A stretch of 64,000 bases of DNA from positions 1 to 64,000 of the forward strand of contig JAFKLT010000036.1 in NCBI GenBank assembly GCA_017309275.1, written 5' to 3'. The stretch comes from Sphingomonadales bacterium (lineage in GTDB: Bacteria > Pseudomonadota > Alphaproteobacteria > Sphingomonadales > Sphingomonadaceae). The notes under the pieces were generated by a model. It made no database searches, had not been told where the DNA came from, and was given only the letters and a program-made list of their open reading frames with translations. The number at the start of each line of letters is the position of its first letter. Position 1 is the stretch's first letter. Made by a program: the position numbers and the translations under genes. Shown piece after piece: positions 43,783-52,273 of this stretch.

Positions 43783-44910
43783 ATGCGCGCCGAAGCGCAG
43801 GATCATGTCGATACCATCAACGCCGCGCTGGCGCTGCTGCGCCGATTCCTCGACTGGGATCGCGCGGTGCGCCGTCTCGACGAACTCAACGCGAAGGTCG
43901 AGGACCCGACGCTGTGGGACAATCCCAAGGCGGCGCAGGACGTCATGCGCGAACGCCGCCGCCTGGACGAGGCGATCACCGCGACCCGCGCGATCGAGAA
44001 AGAGCGCGACGATACGGTCGAGTTGATCGAACTTGCCGAGATGGAGGGCGACGAGGCGCTGGTTGACGATGCCGTCGCCTCGCTCGGCACGCTCGCGGCG
44101 CGCGCCGAAGAGGATAAGGTCAAGGCGCTGCTGGCGGGCGAGGCCGACAGCTATGACTGCTACATCGAAGTCCATGCCGGCGCCGGCGGCACCGAAAGCC
44201 AGGACTGGGCCGAGATGCTGCAGCGCATGTACAGCCGCTGGGCCGAAAAGCGCGGGATGAAGGTCGACCTGATCGAATATCAGGCGGGCGACCAGGCGGG
44301 CATCAAATCGGCGACGATGCTGGTGAAGGGCGAAAACGCCTATGGCTATGCGAAGACCGAGAGCGGCGTTCATCGCCTGGTCCGCATTTCGCCCTATGAC
44401 AGCTCGGCGCGGCGCCACACCAGCTTTTCGTCGGTCTGGGTCTATCCGGTGATCGACGACAATATCGAGATCGAGATCAAGGAAAGCGACCTCAAGATCG
44501 ATACCTATCGCGCGTCGGGCGCGGGCGGACAGCACGTCAACACCACCGATTCGGCGGTGCGCATCACGCACGTCCCGAGCGGCATCGTCGTCGCGTCGCA
44601 GATCGACAGGTCGCAGCACAAGAACCGCGCCACCGCAATGGGCATGCTGAAGGCCCGGCTGTACGAGGCCGAGCTGCAGAAGCGCGAGGCGGAGGCGTCG
44701 GGCGAATATCAGGCGAAGACCGAGATCGGCTGGGGCCACCAGATCCGGTCCTATGTCTTGCAGCCGTATCAATTGGTGAAGGACCTGCGCACGGGCGTCA
44801 CCTCGACCGCACCGGGCGACGTGCTTGACGGCGCGCTCGACCCCTTCATGGCGGCCGCGCTGTCGCAGAAGGTGACCGGCGAAAAGGTCGAGGTGGAGGA
44901 CATCGATTGA
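43783..44910 (+). CDS. prfB: peptide chain release factor 2
   Basis: Class I release factor that reads UAA/UGA. It has 375 residues in one uninterrupted frame, without the in-frame UGA programmed frameshift of enterobacterial prfB. The catalytic loop is 'SGAGGQHVNTTDSAVRI' (GGQ). The stop-codon recognition segment reads 'ISPYDSSARRHTSF', with SPY in place of the E. coli SPF tripeptide. CAGGAG lies 8 nt before ATG 43783. Its stop overlaps the next gene's start (TGATG). Confidence 0.97.
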   Translation: MRAEAQDHVDTINAALALLRRFLDWDRAVRRLDELNAKVEDPTLWDNPKAAQDVMRERRRLDEAITATRAIEKERDDTVELIELAEMEGDEALVDDAVASLGTLAARAEEDKVKALLAGEADSYDCYIEVHAGAGGTESQDWAEMLQRMYSRWAEKRGMKVDLIEYQAGDQAGIKSATMLVKGENAYGYAKTESGVHRLVRISPYDSSARRHTSFSSVWVYPVIDDNIEIEIKESDLKIDTYRASGAGGQHVNTTDSAVRITHVPSGIVVASQIDRSQHKNRATAMGMLKARLYEAELQKREAEASGEYQAKTEIGWGHQIRSYVLQPYQLVKDLRTGVTSTAPGDVLDGALDPFMAAALSQKVTGEKVEVEDID

Positions 44911-45632
44911 TGATGCGCGCGGGCGCTCTCGCCGCGCTTGCCCTGGTCCCGCTGCTCGGCGGTTGCGACGGGCCGTGGGGCGACGACAGCGACCGCATCG
45001 AGACCGCGCGCGAATTCCCGCCCGCCGATCGCCCGGTGGCGCCGATCACGTCGACCAAATGGTCGACCGAGGAAGCGCGCGACCGCGTCAACGAAGCCGA
45101 TGACGTGATGAATTCGGCCGACGTCCGCCCCGGCATGACGGTCGCCGACATCGGCGCGGGCGACGGCTATTATACGGTGCGCCTGGCGCCGCGTGTCGGC
45201 ACGAACGGCCGGGTGCTGGCGCAGGACATCCAGCCCGAAGTGATCGAACGGCTTGCCGACCGCGTCGCGCGCGAGCGGCTGGACAATGTCTCGCTGAAAC
45301 TCGGCGCGGTCGACGATCCGCGGCTCCCCGCGAACAGTTTCGACCGGGTGTTCATGGTCCATATGTATCACGAGATCGGCGAGCCCTATGCCTTTCTCTG
45401 GCGCCTGCGCCCCGCGCTGCGCAAGGGCGGGCAGGTGATCGTCGTTGATGGCGACCGCCCGATCGCGCAGCACGGCACGCCCTTCCGCCTGCTCGTCTGC
45501 GAATTCGAGGCGGTCGGTTACAAGCTCGTCTCCTATGACGACAAGGCGCACGCCGGGGGCTATCTCGCGCGCTTCGTGCCCGAGGGCAATCGCCCCGAGC
45601 CCGAAGCCATCACGGTCTGCAAGAACCCCTGA
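44910..45632 (+). CDS. class I SAM-dependent methyltransferase with lipoprotein-like signal
   Basis: Protein of 240 residues. The methyltransferase fold is clear: 'GMTVADIGAGDGYYTVRLA' (motif I, about 75-93), 'AQDIQPEVIERLADRV' and 'FDRVFMVHMYHEI'. Yet the N-terminus 'MMRAGALAALALVPLLGGC' is a textbook lipoprotein signal with lipobox LGGC (Cys19), followed by an acidic 'DGPWGDDSDR'. SAM is not expected outside the cytoplasm, so either the signal is not used, another ligand is bound, or the protein has lost methyltransferase activity. The start overlaps prfB by one base with GGAGG 10 nt upstream; ATG 44913 is an alternative. Substrate unknown. Confidence 0.85.
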   Translation: MMRAGALAALALVPLLGGCDGPWGDDSDRIETAREFPPADRPVAPITSTKWSTEEARDRVNEADDVMNSADVRPGMTVADIGAGDGYYTVRLAPRVGTNGRVLAQDIQPEVIERLADRVARERLDNVSLKLGAVDDPRLPANSFDRVFMVHMYHEIGEPYAFLWRLRPALRKGGQVIVVDGDRPIAQHGTPFRLLVCEFEAVGYKLVSYDDKAHAGGYLARFVPEGNRPEPEAITVCKNP

Positions 45633-45668
45633 TTGCCCTGTCCTGCGGTAATGCCGTGGGGCGGACGC

Positions 45669-46034
45669 TCAATAGGTCAGAAGCTGGTCGCCGGCCCCCA
45701 GGTCGGCGAGAAAGCTGACCAGCCCGCCGGCGCGCACCTGCGGCACCAGTTCGCTGGCGGTCATGCCGACCAGGGCCATGCCCGACTGGCAGACCACCAG
45801 CCCGACATCCATCGCCATCGCCTCTGCGATCAGCGACGCGAGATCGGGCTGTCCCGCCGCGCGCCGTGCCGCATCGCCATCGAAAGCGACGGGCACGCGC
45901 AGCAGCGCCGCCGCCTCGCCCTGCAGAAAGATGCGCGCGGGGCGGCCGAGCGCCGCCGCCGCCGCCGCCGCCTCGAGCGCGGCATAGAAACGCTGGCCAT
46001 CGGCCGATGCGACGATGATGCTCAGCCCCGGCAT
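45669..46034 (-). CDS. DsrE/DsrF-like family protein
   Basis: Small protein of 121 residues with the DsrE fold pattern: 'LSIIVASADGQRFYAALEAA', 'PARIFLQGEAAALL', then 'GLVVCQSGMALVGM', whose Cys is at the position of the sulfur-carrying cysteine, and 'SELVPQVRAGGLVSFL'. Such proteins pass persulfide sulfur or regulate sulfur traffic. The ATG at 46034 has GGAG 8 nt upstream and lies inside the 3' end of the ThiF-like gene; GTG 46043 is an alternative. The pairing with an E1-like activating enzyme fits sulfur transfer but is not proof. It converges with the methyltransferase gene. Confidence 0.8.
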   Translation of the reverse strand: MPGLSIIVASADGQRFYAALEAAAAAAALGRPARIFLQGEAAALLRVPVAFDGDAARRAAGQPDLASLIAEAMAMDVGLVVCQSGMALVGMTASELVPQVRAGGLVSFLADLGAGDQLLTY

Positions 46035-46771
46035 ATCGGACACTCCGGATCCTTTGCGACCGCGACCTCGCGCCAGCGCCGGTCGAGCATGTCGACGATC
46101 GCCAGCTTGCCGGCAAGCGGCCGGCCCCAACCCGTCAGCGCGCGCACGGCCTCGAGCGCGGCCATCGTGCCGATCATGCCCGCGAGCGCGCCCATCACCC
46201 CCTGCTCGGCGCAATTGATGCCCGGGCGATCGGGGTCGTCGCCGACGAGGCAGGCATAGCAGGGCGCGTCGGCGCGCCATCCCTCGTAAAGCGCCACCTG
46301 CCCCTCGAACGCACCGATCGCGGCAGACAGGAGCGGAATGTTCAGCGCGACCGCCGCGCGATTGACCGCCAGCCGCGTCTCGAAATTGTCGCAGCCGTCG
46401 AGGATCAGGCTGGCGCCCGCGAGCAGCGTCGCCGCATTTCCCGCGTCGAGCCGCTCGGCGACCGCCACCGCCGTCACATGCGGATTGATCCGCCGGGCCG
46501 CATCGGCGGCGACCTCCGCCTTTGGCGATCCGATGTCGCGGTCGGTGAAGAGCGGCTGCCGCTGAAGATTCGACAGCTCGATCCGGTCATGGTCGATGAT
46601 GGTGAGCGTGCCGACGCCGGCCGCCGCCAGATAGGTGATCGCCGGACATCCGATGCCGCCCGCGCCGATGATCGCGACATGCGCGCCCTTCAGCTTCGCC
46701 TGTCCCGCGCCGCCGAAGACCGGCAGGATGATCTGGCGCGCGTAACGATCGAGTTCGGCGTCGCTGAGCAA
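46022..46771 (-). CDS. HesA/MoeB/ThiF family E1-like adenylyltransferase
   Basis: ATP-dependent enzyme of 249 residues that adenylates the C-terminus of a ubiquitin-like sulfur carrier (MoaD or ThiS). It starts 'MLSDAELDRYARQIILP', then the nucleotide loop 'VAIIGAGGIGCPAITYLAAAG' split here as 'IIGAGGIGCPAI', with 'DHDRIELSNLQRQPLF' and 'DGCDNFETRLAVN'. The zinc cysteines are CYAC and CPIC (both C-x2-C). There is no C-terminal rhodanese domain. The start is TTG 46771, 3 nt after the dut stop, as no ATG fits the conserved N-terminus. No carrier protein gene is in the window, so MoeB versus ThiF cannot be decided. Confidence 0.9.
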   Translation of the reverse strand: MLSDAELDRYARQIILPVFGGAGQAKLKGAHVAIIGAGGIGCPAITYLAAAGVGTLTIIDHDRIELSNLQRQPLFTDRDIGSPKAEVAADAARRINPHVTAVAVAERLDAGNAATLLAGASLILDGCDNFETRLAVNRAAVALNIPLLSAAIGAFEGQVALYEGWRADAPCYACLVGDDPDRPGINCAEQGVMGALAGMIGTMAALEAVRALTGWGRPLAGKLAIVDMLDRRWREVAVAKDPECPICRG

Positions 46772-46774
46772 CGC

Positions 46775-47347
46775 CTATTCGCCCGGATGCCGTATCTTCA
46801 TCGTCGACAGCGAACCGACATTGTCGGGGATATTGTCATCCTCGATCGCGTCGTCGCCGATTTCGCCGCCGGCTTCGCTCGCGACGCCGGTCGAACCGAA
46901 GCCGCCCGCGCCGCGCACGGTTTCGTCGAGCGCCTGAACCTCGGCAAAGGTGGCGCGCTGGACCGGTGCGGGGACGAGCTGGGCGATGCGGTCGCCGCGC
47001 TGAATCTCGAAGCTGTCCTCCGACAGATTCGCCAGAATCACCTTCACCTCGCCGCGATAGTCGCTGTCGATCGTGCCCGGCGTGTTGAGGCAGGTGATGC
47101 CATGCTTCAGCGCCAATCCCGACCGCGGGCGCACCTGCACCTCATAGCCCGGGGGTATGGCCATCGCGAAGCCGGTCGCGACGGCATGGCGCGTGCCCGC
47201 GCGCAGGGTCAGCGTCTCCGCCGCGACGACGTCCATTCCCGCCGCACCCTCGCTGGCATAGGCCGGAAGGGGAAGGCCGCCACCGTTCGGCAGGCGCTGG
47301 ATGGCGATTTCAATCGGCGGCAAGGGGTGCGCGGATTTCGAGCTCAT
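46775..47347 (-). CDS. dut: dUTP diphosphatase with C-terminal acidic extension
   Basis: Trimeric dUTPase that keeps uracil out of DNA and supplies dUMP. It has 190 residues against about 150 usual. All five motifs are present: 'AGMDVVAA', '[13 protein letters not shown]', '[13 protein letters not shown]', 'RIAQLV' and the lid '[10 protein letters not shown]'. Beyond the lid there are about 36 more residues rich in Glu and Asp ('[19 protein letters not shown]'), which is uncommon because the lid is normally the extreme C-terminus. The ATG lies 38 bp inside the 3' end of coaBC, a common gene pair. Confidence 0.95.
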   Translation of the reverse strand: MSSKSAHPLPPIEIAIQRLPNGGGLPLPAYASEGAAGMDVVAAETLTLRAGTRHAVATGFAMAIPPGYEVQVRPRSGLALKHGITCLNTPGTIDSDYRGEVKVILANLSEDSFEIQRGDRIAQLVPAPVQRATFAEVQALDETVRGAGGFGSTGVASEAGGEIGDDAIEDDNIPDNVGSLSTMKIRHPGE

Positions 47348-48572
47348 CGGCGATCTTTTCCATCAATTTGCGGGCGACCGCGTCCTTCGGCAGCCGGTCC
47401 CAACTGTCTATGCCAGCTTTGCTAACGATATGTACCCGGTTCGTCTCGCCCCCCATCGGGTCGGCGGCGACGTCGTTGGCGACAATCCAGTCGCACCCCT
47501 TGCGGGCCAGCTTTGCCTCGGCATGCGCGATGACGTCGTTGGTCTCGGCCGCGAAGCCGACCAGCAGGGGCGGGCGCTGCGCGCTTTTCGCGACGCTGGC
47601 CAGAATGTCGGGGTTTTCGGCCAGCGCCAGCGGCGGGACGGCACCGCTGCCGTCCTTCTTGATCTTTTGCGGCGCGGTGTCGGCGGCGCGCCAGTCGGCG
47701 ACGGCGGCGACCATGATCGCGGCGTCGACGGGCAGGCCCGCCTCGACCTCCGCCGCCATCTCGCGCGCGGTTTCGACATCGACGCGGATCACCCCGGGCG
47801 GGGTCGGCAGCGGGACGGGGCCCGCGATCAACAGCACTTCGGCGCCGGCTTCGGCGGCGGCGGCGGCGATCGCGAAGCCCTGTTTGCCGCTCGACCGGTT
47901 GGCGATGTAGCGTACGGGATCGATCGGCTCGTGCGTCGGGCCGGCGGTGATCAGGATGCGGCGTCCGAACAGCGGGCGATGGTCGGCGGGCGCGAAGTCG
48001 GGCTGGCCGGTCAGCGGGACGGGCGTCGGTGCGGCGGCCAGCGCCTTGTCGATCGCGTCCTTGATCGCCTGTGGTTCGGGCAGGCGGCCGGGGCCATATT
48101 CGCCGCACGCCATCTCGCCCTCGTCGGGCTCCATCACGGTGACGCCGTCGCCGCGCAGCGTCGCGACGTTGCGCCGCGTGGCGGGGTGCAGCCACATGCG
48201 GACGTTCATCGCGGGCGCGGCCAGCACGGGCTTGTCGGTCGCCAGCAACAGCGTCGTCGCCAGGTCGTCGGCGATGCCCGCCGCCATCTTGGCCAGCAGG
48301 TCGGCGGTGGCCGGCGCGACGACGACCAGGTCGGCCTCGCGGCTGAGCTGGATATGGCCCATCTCGACCTCGTCCTTCAGGTCGAAAAGATTTGTATATA
48401 CTTTATTCTCGGACAGCGCGGCGAGCGTCAGCGGGGTCACGAACTGCTCGCCCCCGCGCGTCAGCACGCAGCGCACGACGAAGCCGGCCTTGCGCAGGAG
48501 CCGCACCAGCTCGATCGCCTTGTACGCGGCGATGCCGCCGCCGATGATGAGCAGGATGCGCGCTTTGGTCAT
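47310..48572 (-). CDS. coaBC: bifunctional phosphopantothenoylcysteine decarboxylase / phosphopantothenate-cysteine ligase
   Basis: Two steps of coenzyme A synthesis in one 420-residue protein. The CoaC half has '[19 protein letters not shown]', 'PAMNVRMW' and the active-site Cys in '[16 protein letters not shown]'. The CoaB half starts near residue 205 with '[20 protein letters not shown]', then '[12 protein letters not shown]' and '[10 protein letters not shown]', and ends '[14 protein letters not shown]'. Start ATG 48572 lies 5 nt after the ubiB stop. It is followed by dut with a 38-bp overlap. Confidence 0.97.
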   Translation of the reverse strand: MTKARILLIIGGGIAAYKAIELVRLLRKAGFVVRCVLTRGGEQFVTPLTLAALSENKVYTNLFDLKDEVEMGHIQLSREADLVVVAPATADLLAKMAAGIADDLATTLLLATDKPVLAAPAMNVRMWLHPATRRNVATLRGDGVTVMEPDEGEMACGEYGPGRLPEPQAIKDAIDKALAAAPTPVPLTGQPDFAPADHRPLFGRRILITAGPTHEPIDPVRYIANRSSGKQGFAIAAAAAEAGAEVLLIAGPVPLPTPPGVIRVDVETAREMAAEVEAGLPVDAAIMVAAVADWRAADTAPQKIKKDGSGAVPPLALAENPDILASVAKSAQRPPLLVGFAAETNDVIAHAEAKLARKGCDWIVANDVAADPMGGETNRVHIVSKAGIDSWDRLPKDAVARKLMEKIADELEIRAPLAAD

Positions 48573-48576
48573 GCCT

Positions 48577-50121
48577 TCAACCTAGCCATTGCAGCAGTCC
48601 GGCGCCAGCCGCCGCGCCGACGATAGCGGTCAACGCGTAACGCCACCAGCGCCGCTTTTCGCCCCGGTCCCACATCAGCGGAATCTCGGGCAGCGGCGGG
48701 GCGGGCGGGGCGGCGCCCTTTCGCGGCAATTGCGCGTCGAGGCGGCGGATGATGTCGGGGATCAGCGCCAGCGTCTTGCCCTGTTCGCGGATGCCGTCGG
48801 CCAGCGCTGCCTCCGGACCCAGCTCGTCGCGAATCCACTCGCGCACGAAGGGGCCCGAGACGTCCCACATGTTGATCCGGGGGTCGAGCATCGTCGCCAC
48901 GCCCTCGACCATCACCATCGTCTTTTGCAGCAGCAGCAGGTGCGGCTGGGTCTGCATGTCGAAATCGCGCGTGATCGCGAACAGCCCGTCGAGCATCTGT
49001 CCGACGCTGAGTTCGCTCACCGGCTTGCCGCGCATCGGCTCGCCGACCGCGCGCAGCGCCGTCGCGAACTCCTCGACGCTGTGATAGTCGGGGACATATT
49101 GCGCCTCGAAATGAATCTCGGCGACGCGGCGGTAATTGCCCGTCGTCAGCCCATAGAGGATTTCGGCGAGCCAGTAGCGCGCCTGCCGGTTGATCCGCCC
49201 CATGATGCCGAAATCGACCGCGGCGATCGTGCCGTCGGCCTTCACGAACAAATTGCCCTGGTGCATGTCGGCGTGGAAGAAACCCTCGGCGATCGCCTGG
49301 CGCAGGAAGGCGTTGACGAGGTTCGCCGACAGTTTTTCCATGTCGTGCCCCGCGGCGATCAGCGCGTCGCGGTGCGAAATCTTGATCCCGTCGATCCAGT
49401 CGAGCGTCATTACGCGGCTGGCGGTGCGGTCCCAGTCGATCGCGGGGACTTCAAAGGTCGGCACGCCAACCATGGCGTCGGCGAGTTCGGACGCCGAGGC
49501 GGCCTCGCGCCGCAGGTCGAGCTCGCGCAGCGTCCAGCGGCGGAAATTGGCGATGACCTGGCGCGGGCGGAGCCGCGTCGCTTCGCCGCCCAGCGCCTCC
49601 AGATGCGCGGCCGCCCATTCATAGGTTTCGATATCGCGCGCGAACTGCTTGTCGATGCCGGGGCGGCGGACCTTGACCGCGACCTTGCGCCCGTCGGTGG
49701 TGATCGCGCGGTGCACCTGCGCGATCGAGGCCGAGCCGACGGGTTCGGGATCGAATTCGGAATAGAGGCTTTCGAGCGGCGCCTCGAAGGTCGCCTCGAT
49801 CTCCTGCCGGATGCGGTCGAACGCGACGGGCGCGAGCGCGTCCTGAAGCGTCAGCAGGTTGCGCGCCGCCTCCTCGCCGACCAGGTCGGGCCGCGTCGCC
49901 AGCGTCTGGCCCAGCTTGACCGCGGCGGGGCCGATGGCCTGAAAGGCGCTGGCATAGTCGGGCACCGCGGGCTGGACCGTCCCGAAGCGCGCGATCCGGC
50001 AAAGGCGCTTGACCCCCGGCGGAGTCTGCGGCGCCGTCTCGATACCGCGCAGCGCCCCGTGGCGCGCGAGGATGCGGCCCCATTTCAGCAGGCGGACGAT
50101 ATGGGTGACGGGTCGGGTCAA
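48577..50121 (-). CDS. ubiB: 2-polyprenylphenol 6-hydroxylase accessory kinase UbiB (ABC1/ADCK family)
   Basis: Atypical kinase/ATPase needed for ubiquinone synthesis, membrane-associated, 514 residues. Signature elements are the KxGQ motif 'AAVKLGQTLATRPDLV', the Ala-rich loop 'PVGSASIAQVHRAIT', 'VAVKVRRPGIDKQF' and the catalytic 'GFFHADMHQGNLFV' and 'AAVDFGIMGRI'. Two hydrophobic C-terminal stretches ('YALTAIVGAAAGAGLLQWL') anchor it. Start: TTG 50121 overlapping the ubiE stop as TTGA gives 'MTRPVTHIVRLLKWGRIL'; a GTG at 50130 is the alternative. It is in an operon with ubiE, its pathway partner. Confidence 0.94.
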   Translation of the reverse strand: MTRPVTHIVRLLKWGRILARHGALRGIETAPQTPPGVKRLCRIARFGTVQPAVPDYASAFQAIGPAAVKLGQTLATRPDLVGEEAARNLLTLQDALAPVAFDRIRQEIEATFEAPLESLYSEFDPEPVGSASIAQVHRAITTDGRKVAVKVRRPGIDKQFARDIETYEWAAAHLEALGGEATRLRPRQVIANFRRWTLRELDLRREAASASELADAMVGVPTFEVPAIDWDRTASRVMTLDWIDGIKISHRDALIAAGHDMEKLSANLVNAFLRQAIAEGFFHADMHQGNLFVKADGTIAAVDFGIMGRINRQARYWLAEILYGLTTGNYRRVAEIHFEAQYVPDYHSVEEFATALRAVGEPMRGKPVSELSVGQMLDGLFAITRDFDMQTQPHLLLLQKTMVMVEGVATMLDPRINMWDVSGPFVREWIRDELGPEAALADGIREQGKTLALIPDIIRRLDAQLPRKGAAPPAPPLPEIPLMWDRGEKRRWWRYALTAIVGAAAGAGLLQWLG

Positions 50122-50855
50122 GCCTTCCACCCGCTGTGAATGGCGACGAGCCCGCCCATGATCGGTTCGACCTTTACCGCGGTGAAGCCGGCGTCGCGGA
50201 TCATCTGCGCGAAGGCGGGCATCGGCGGGAAGCGGCGGATCGATTCGATCAGATAGCGATAGCTGTCCTCGTCGTCGGCGATCAGCTTGCCCAGCTTGGG
50301 CACCAGACGGTGCGAATAGGCGTCATAGACCTGCGCGAAGCCAGGCCATTCGTTCGTCGAGAATTCGAGGCAGAAGAAGCGCCCGCCATAGCGCAGGACG
50401 CGGTGCGCCTCTTTCAGGGCCGCCGGAATGTCGGTGACGTTGCGGATGCCGAACGCGATCGTATAGGCGTCGAAGAACTGGTCGGGAAAGCTGAGCCTCT
50501 CGGCATTTTGTTCGGACCAGACCAGGCTGTCGATTCCGCGCTCGGCGGCGCGTTCCACGCCGACGCCCAGCATGTCGGGATTGATGTCGGCAACGGTGAT
50601 GCTGGCGCCCGAGCGCTCCATGCGAAAGGCGATGTCGCCGGTGCCGCCCGCCATGTCGAGGATCGTCTCGCCCTCGCGTGGCTTCACCCGGCGCACGAAG
50701 CGATCCTTCCACAGGCGGTGCATCCCGCCCGACATCGCGTCGTTCATGATGTCATATTTGCGCGCGACGCGGCTGAACACCTCGCCGACCATCGCGGTCT
50801 TCTGTTCCGTCGGGACCTGTTCGTAACCGAAGCTGACGGTATCGGGAGTGGCCAT
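50118..50855 (-). CDS. ubiE: ubiquinone/menaquinone biosynthesis C-methyltransferase
   Basis: SAM-dependent C-methyltransferase of quinone synthesis, 245 residues. It shows 'VGEVFSRVARKYDIMNDAMSGG' (N-terminal family motif), SAM loop 'ILDMAGGTGDIAFRM', 'IAFGIRNVTDIPAAL' and the C-terminal 'PIMGGLVAIHSGWKA'. ATG 50855 has AAGG 10 nt upstream; a longer start at 50924 is rejected because the added residues are non-conserved. It is the first gene of the run ubiE-ubiB-coaBC-dut-thiF-dsrE and is divergent from mutM. Confidence 0.97.
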   Translation of the reverse strand: MATPDTVSFGYEQVPTEQKTAMVGEVFSRVARKYDIMNDAMSGGMHRLWKDRFVRRVKPREGETILDMAGGTGDIAFRMERSGASITVADINPDMLGVGVERAAERGIDSLVWSEQNAERLSFPDQFFDAYTIAFGIRNVTDIPAALKEAHRVLRYGGRFFCLEFSTNEWPGFAQVYDAYSHRLVPKLGKLIADDEDSYRYLIESIRRFPPMPAFAQMIRDAGFTAVKVEPIMGGLVAIHSGWKA

Positions 50856-50947
50856 GGAGTGCACGCCTTTGCGGGGAGATGGTCTGTTGCGTCGGCCTTT
50901 AGCGGGGCCTTGCCGCCCGCGCAAATGGCGCGTAGCCGGATGGCGAT

Positions 50948-51760
50948 ATGCCCGAGCTACCCGAAGTCGAAACCACCGTGCGCGGCCTCGCCCCCTTTCT
51001 CGAGGGACAGCGGCTGGTCACCGTGTCCACCTTTCGCCCGGACCTGCGCCGACCCTTTCCCGTCGACCTGGCGCAGCGGCTGACGGGGGCGACGGTCACC
51101 GGCCTGTCGCGCCGCGCCAAATATGGCATCATCGCGACCGACCGCGACGATCACATGATCTTTCACCTCGGCATGTCGGGGCGCTGGCGGACCGAGGGCG
51201 GCGACGCAGGAAAGCATGATCATCTGCTGCTCGAAACGGGCGCGGGGCACCGGCTGTTTCTTCACGATCCGCGGCGATTCGGATCGGTCGACCTGGTGAA
51301 CGGCGATCCGCTGGCGCATTTTCCGGCGTTCGTCACGCTGGGGCCCGAGCCGTTGTCGGCCGATTTCGACGCCGCCTATCTGGCCCGGGCGCTCGCGGGG
51401 CGGCGGTCGCCGATCAAGGCGATGCTGCTCGACCAGGCGGTCGTCGCCGGGCTGGGCAACATCTATGTCTGCGAGGCGCTGAACATGGCGCATATTTCGC
51501 CGTTGAAGGCCGCTGCCGATGTCTCGAAGGCGAAGCTGGTGGCGCTGGTCCCCGCGATCAAGGCGGTGCTGACGGCCGCGATCGCGGCGGGCGGGTCGAC
51601 GCTGCGCGATTTCCTGAGCCCCGAGGGCGACCTTGGTTATTTCGCGAAGGACTGGCGCGTCTATGGGCGCGAGGGCGAGCAATGCGAATGCGGCGGGACG
51701 ATCGCGCGCGTCGTCCAGAGCGGCCGTTCGACCTTCTATTGCCCGAAATGTCAGCGCTGA
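50948..51760 (+). CDS. mutM: bifunctional DNA-formamidopyrimidine glycosylase / AP lyase
   Basis: Repairs 8-oxoguanine and formamidopyrimidines. It has 270 residues. The N-terminal 'MPELPEVETTVRGL' carries the catalytic Pro2 and Glu3, and the catalytic Lys lies in 'LSRRAKYGI'. The H2TH region is 'LGNIYVCEALNMAHISP', and the C-terminal zinc finger has 'CECGG' and 'CPKCQR'. The start is fixed by the need for Pro at position 2. The mutM-rpsT-dnaA order is typical of sphingomonads. Confidence 0.98.
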   Translation: MPELPEVETTVRGLAPFLEGQRLVTVSTFRPDLRRPFPVDLAQRLTGATVTGLSRRAKYGIIATDRDDHMIFHLGMSGRWRTEGGDAGKHDHLLLETGAGHRLFLHDPRRFGSVDLVNGDPLAHFPAFVTLGPEPLSADFDAAYLARALAGRRSPIKAMLLDQAVVAGLGNIYVCEALNMAHISPLKAAADVSKAKLVALVPAIKAVLTAAIAAGGSTLRDFLSPEGDLGYFAKDWRVYGREGEQCECGGTIARVVQSGRSTFYCPKCQR

Positions 51761-51774
51761 GGGCAGTTTCGTCG

Positions 51775-51803
51775 TTGACCAAAAGGGGCAATCTGGCTAT
51801 GGG
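51775..51803 (+). promoter_or_regulatory. rpsT promoter
   Basis: TTGACC (51775-51780), a 17-bp spacer, then TATGGG (51798-51803). It starts just after the mutM stop and would give a leader of about 130 nt before rpsT. Confidence 0.5.
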
Positions 51804-51938
51804 CCCACCCTTCGAGCAGGGTCCGGTCGTCCGGAACCGGCCGCATCCGGACATTGATTCGCTGCTTTCGCGCGATTCGGCTGCTCCGATGAGGCTGTGC
51901 TCCGACCATTGAGACCGTTTGAAAGACTAGAGGAATTT

Positions 51939-52202
51939 ATGGCCAATACGCCGCAGGCAAAGAAGCGCATCCGCCGCAACCAGGCGCGTGCCACCGTGAA
52001 CAAGAACCGCGTTTCGCGTATCCGCACGCTGGTCAAGAAGGTCGAGGCCGCCGTTGCTTCGGGCGACAAGGACGCAGCAGCGACCGCGCTGAAGGCCGCC
52101 CAGCCCGAAATGGCGCGTGGCATTGCCAAGGGCGTGCTTCACAAGAACACGGTCGCTCGCAAATATGCGCGCCTGACCAAGAGCGTGAACGCGATCGCCT
52201 GA
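51939..52202 (+). CDS. rpsT: 30S ribosomal protein S20
   Basis: Small-subunit protein of 87 residues, all helical and basic. The N-terminus '[20 protein letters not shown]' and '[12 protein letters not shown]'-like segments match the family (here '[15 protein letters not shown]'), ending '[21 protein letters not shown]'. AGAGGA lies 4 nt before the ATG at 51939. It has its own promoter and a very strong terminator. Confidence 0.98.
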   Translation: MANTPQAKKRIRRNQARATVNKNRVSRIRTLVKKVEAAVASGDKDAAATALKAAQPEMARGIAKGVLHKNTVARKYARLTKSVNAIA

Positions 52203-52220
52203 TTCGCCTCTGTCCCGAAA

Positions 52221-52273
52221 GGGCACAAAAAAGGACCCGCCGGCCCAGCGCCCGCGGGTCCTTTTTTGTGCCC
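52221..52273 (+). terminator. rpsT intrinsic terminator (20-bp perfect stem)
   Basis: Arms 52221-52240 and 52254-52273 pair perfectly around a 13-nt loop. Each arm contains a six-base A or T run, so it should work on both strands. It lies 18 bp after the rpsT stop. Confidence 0.93.
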
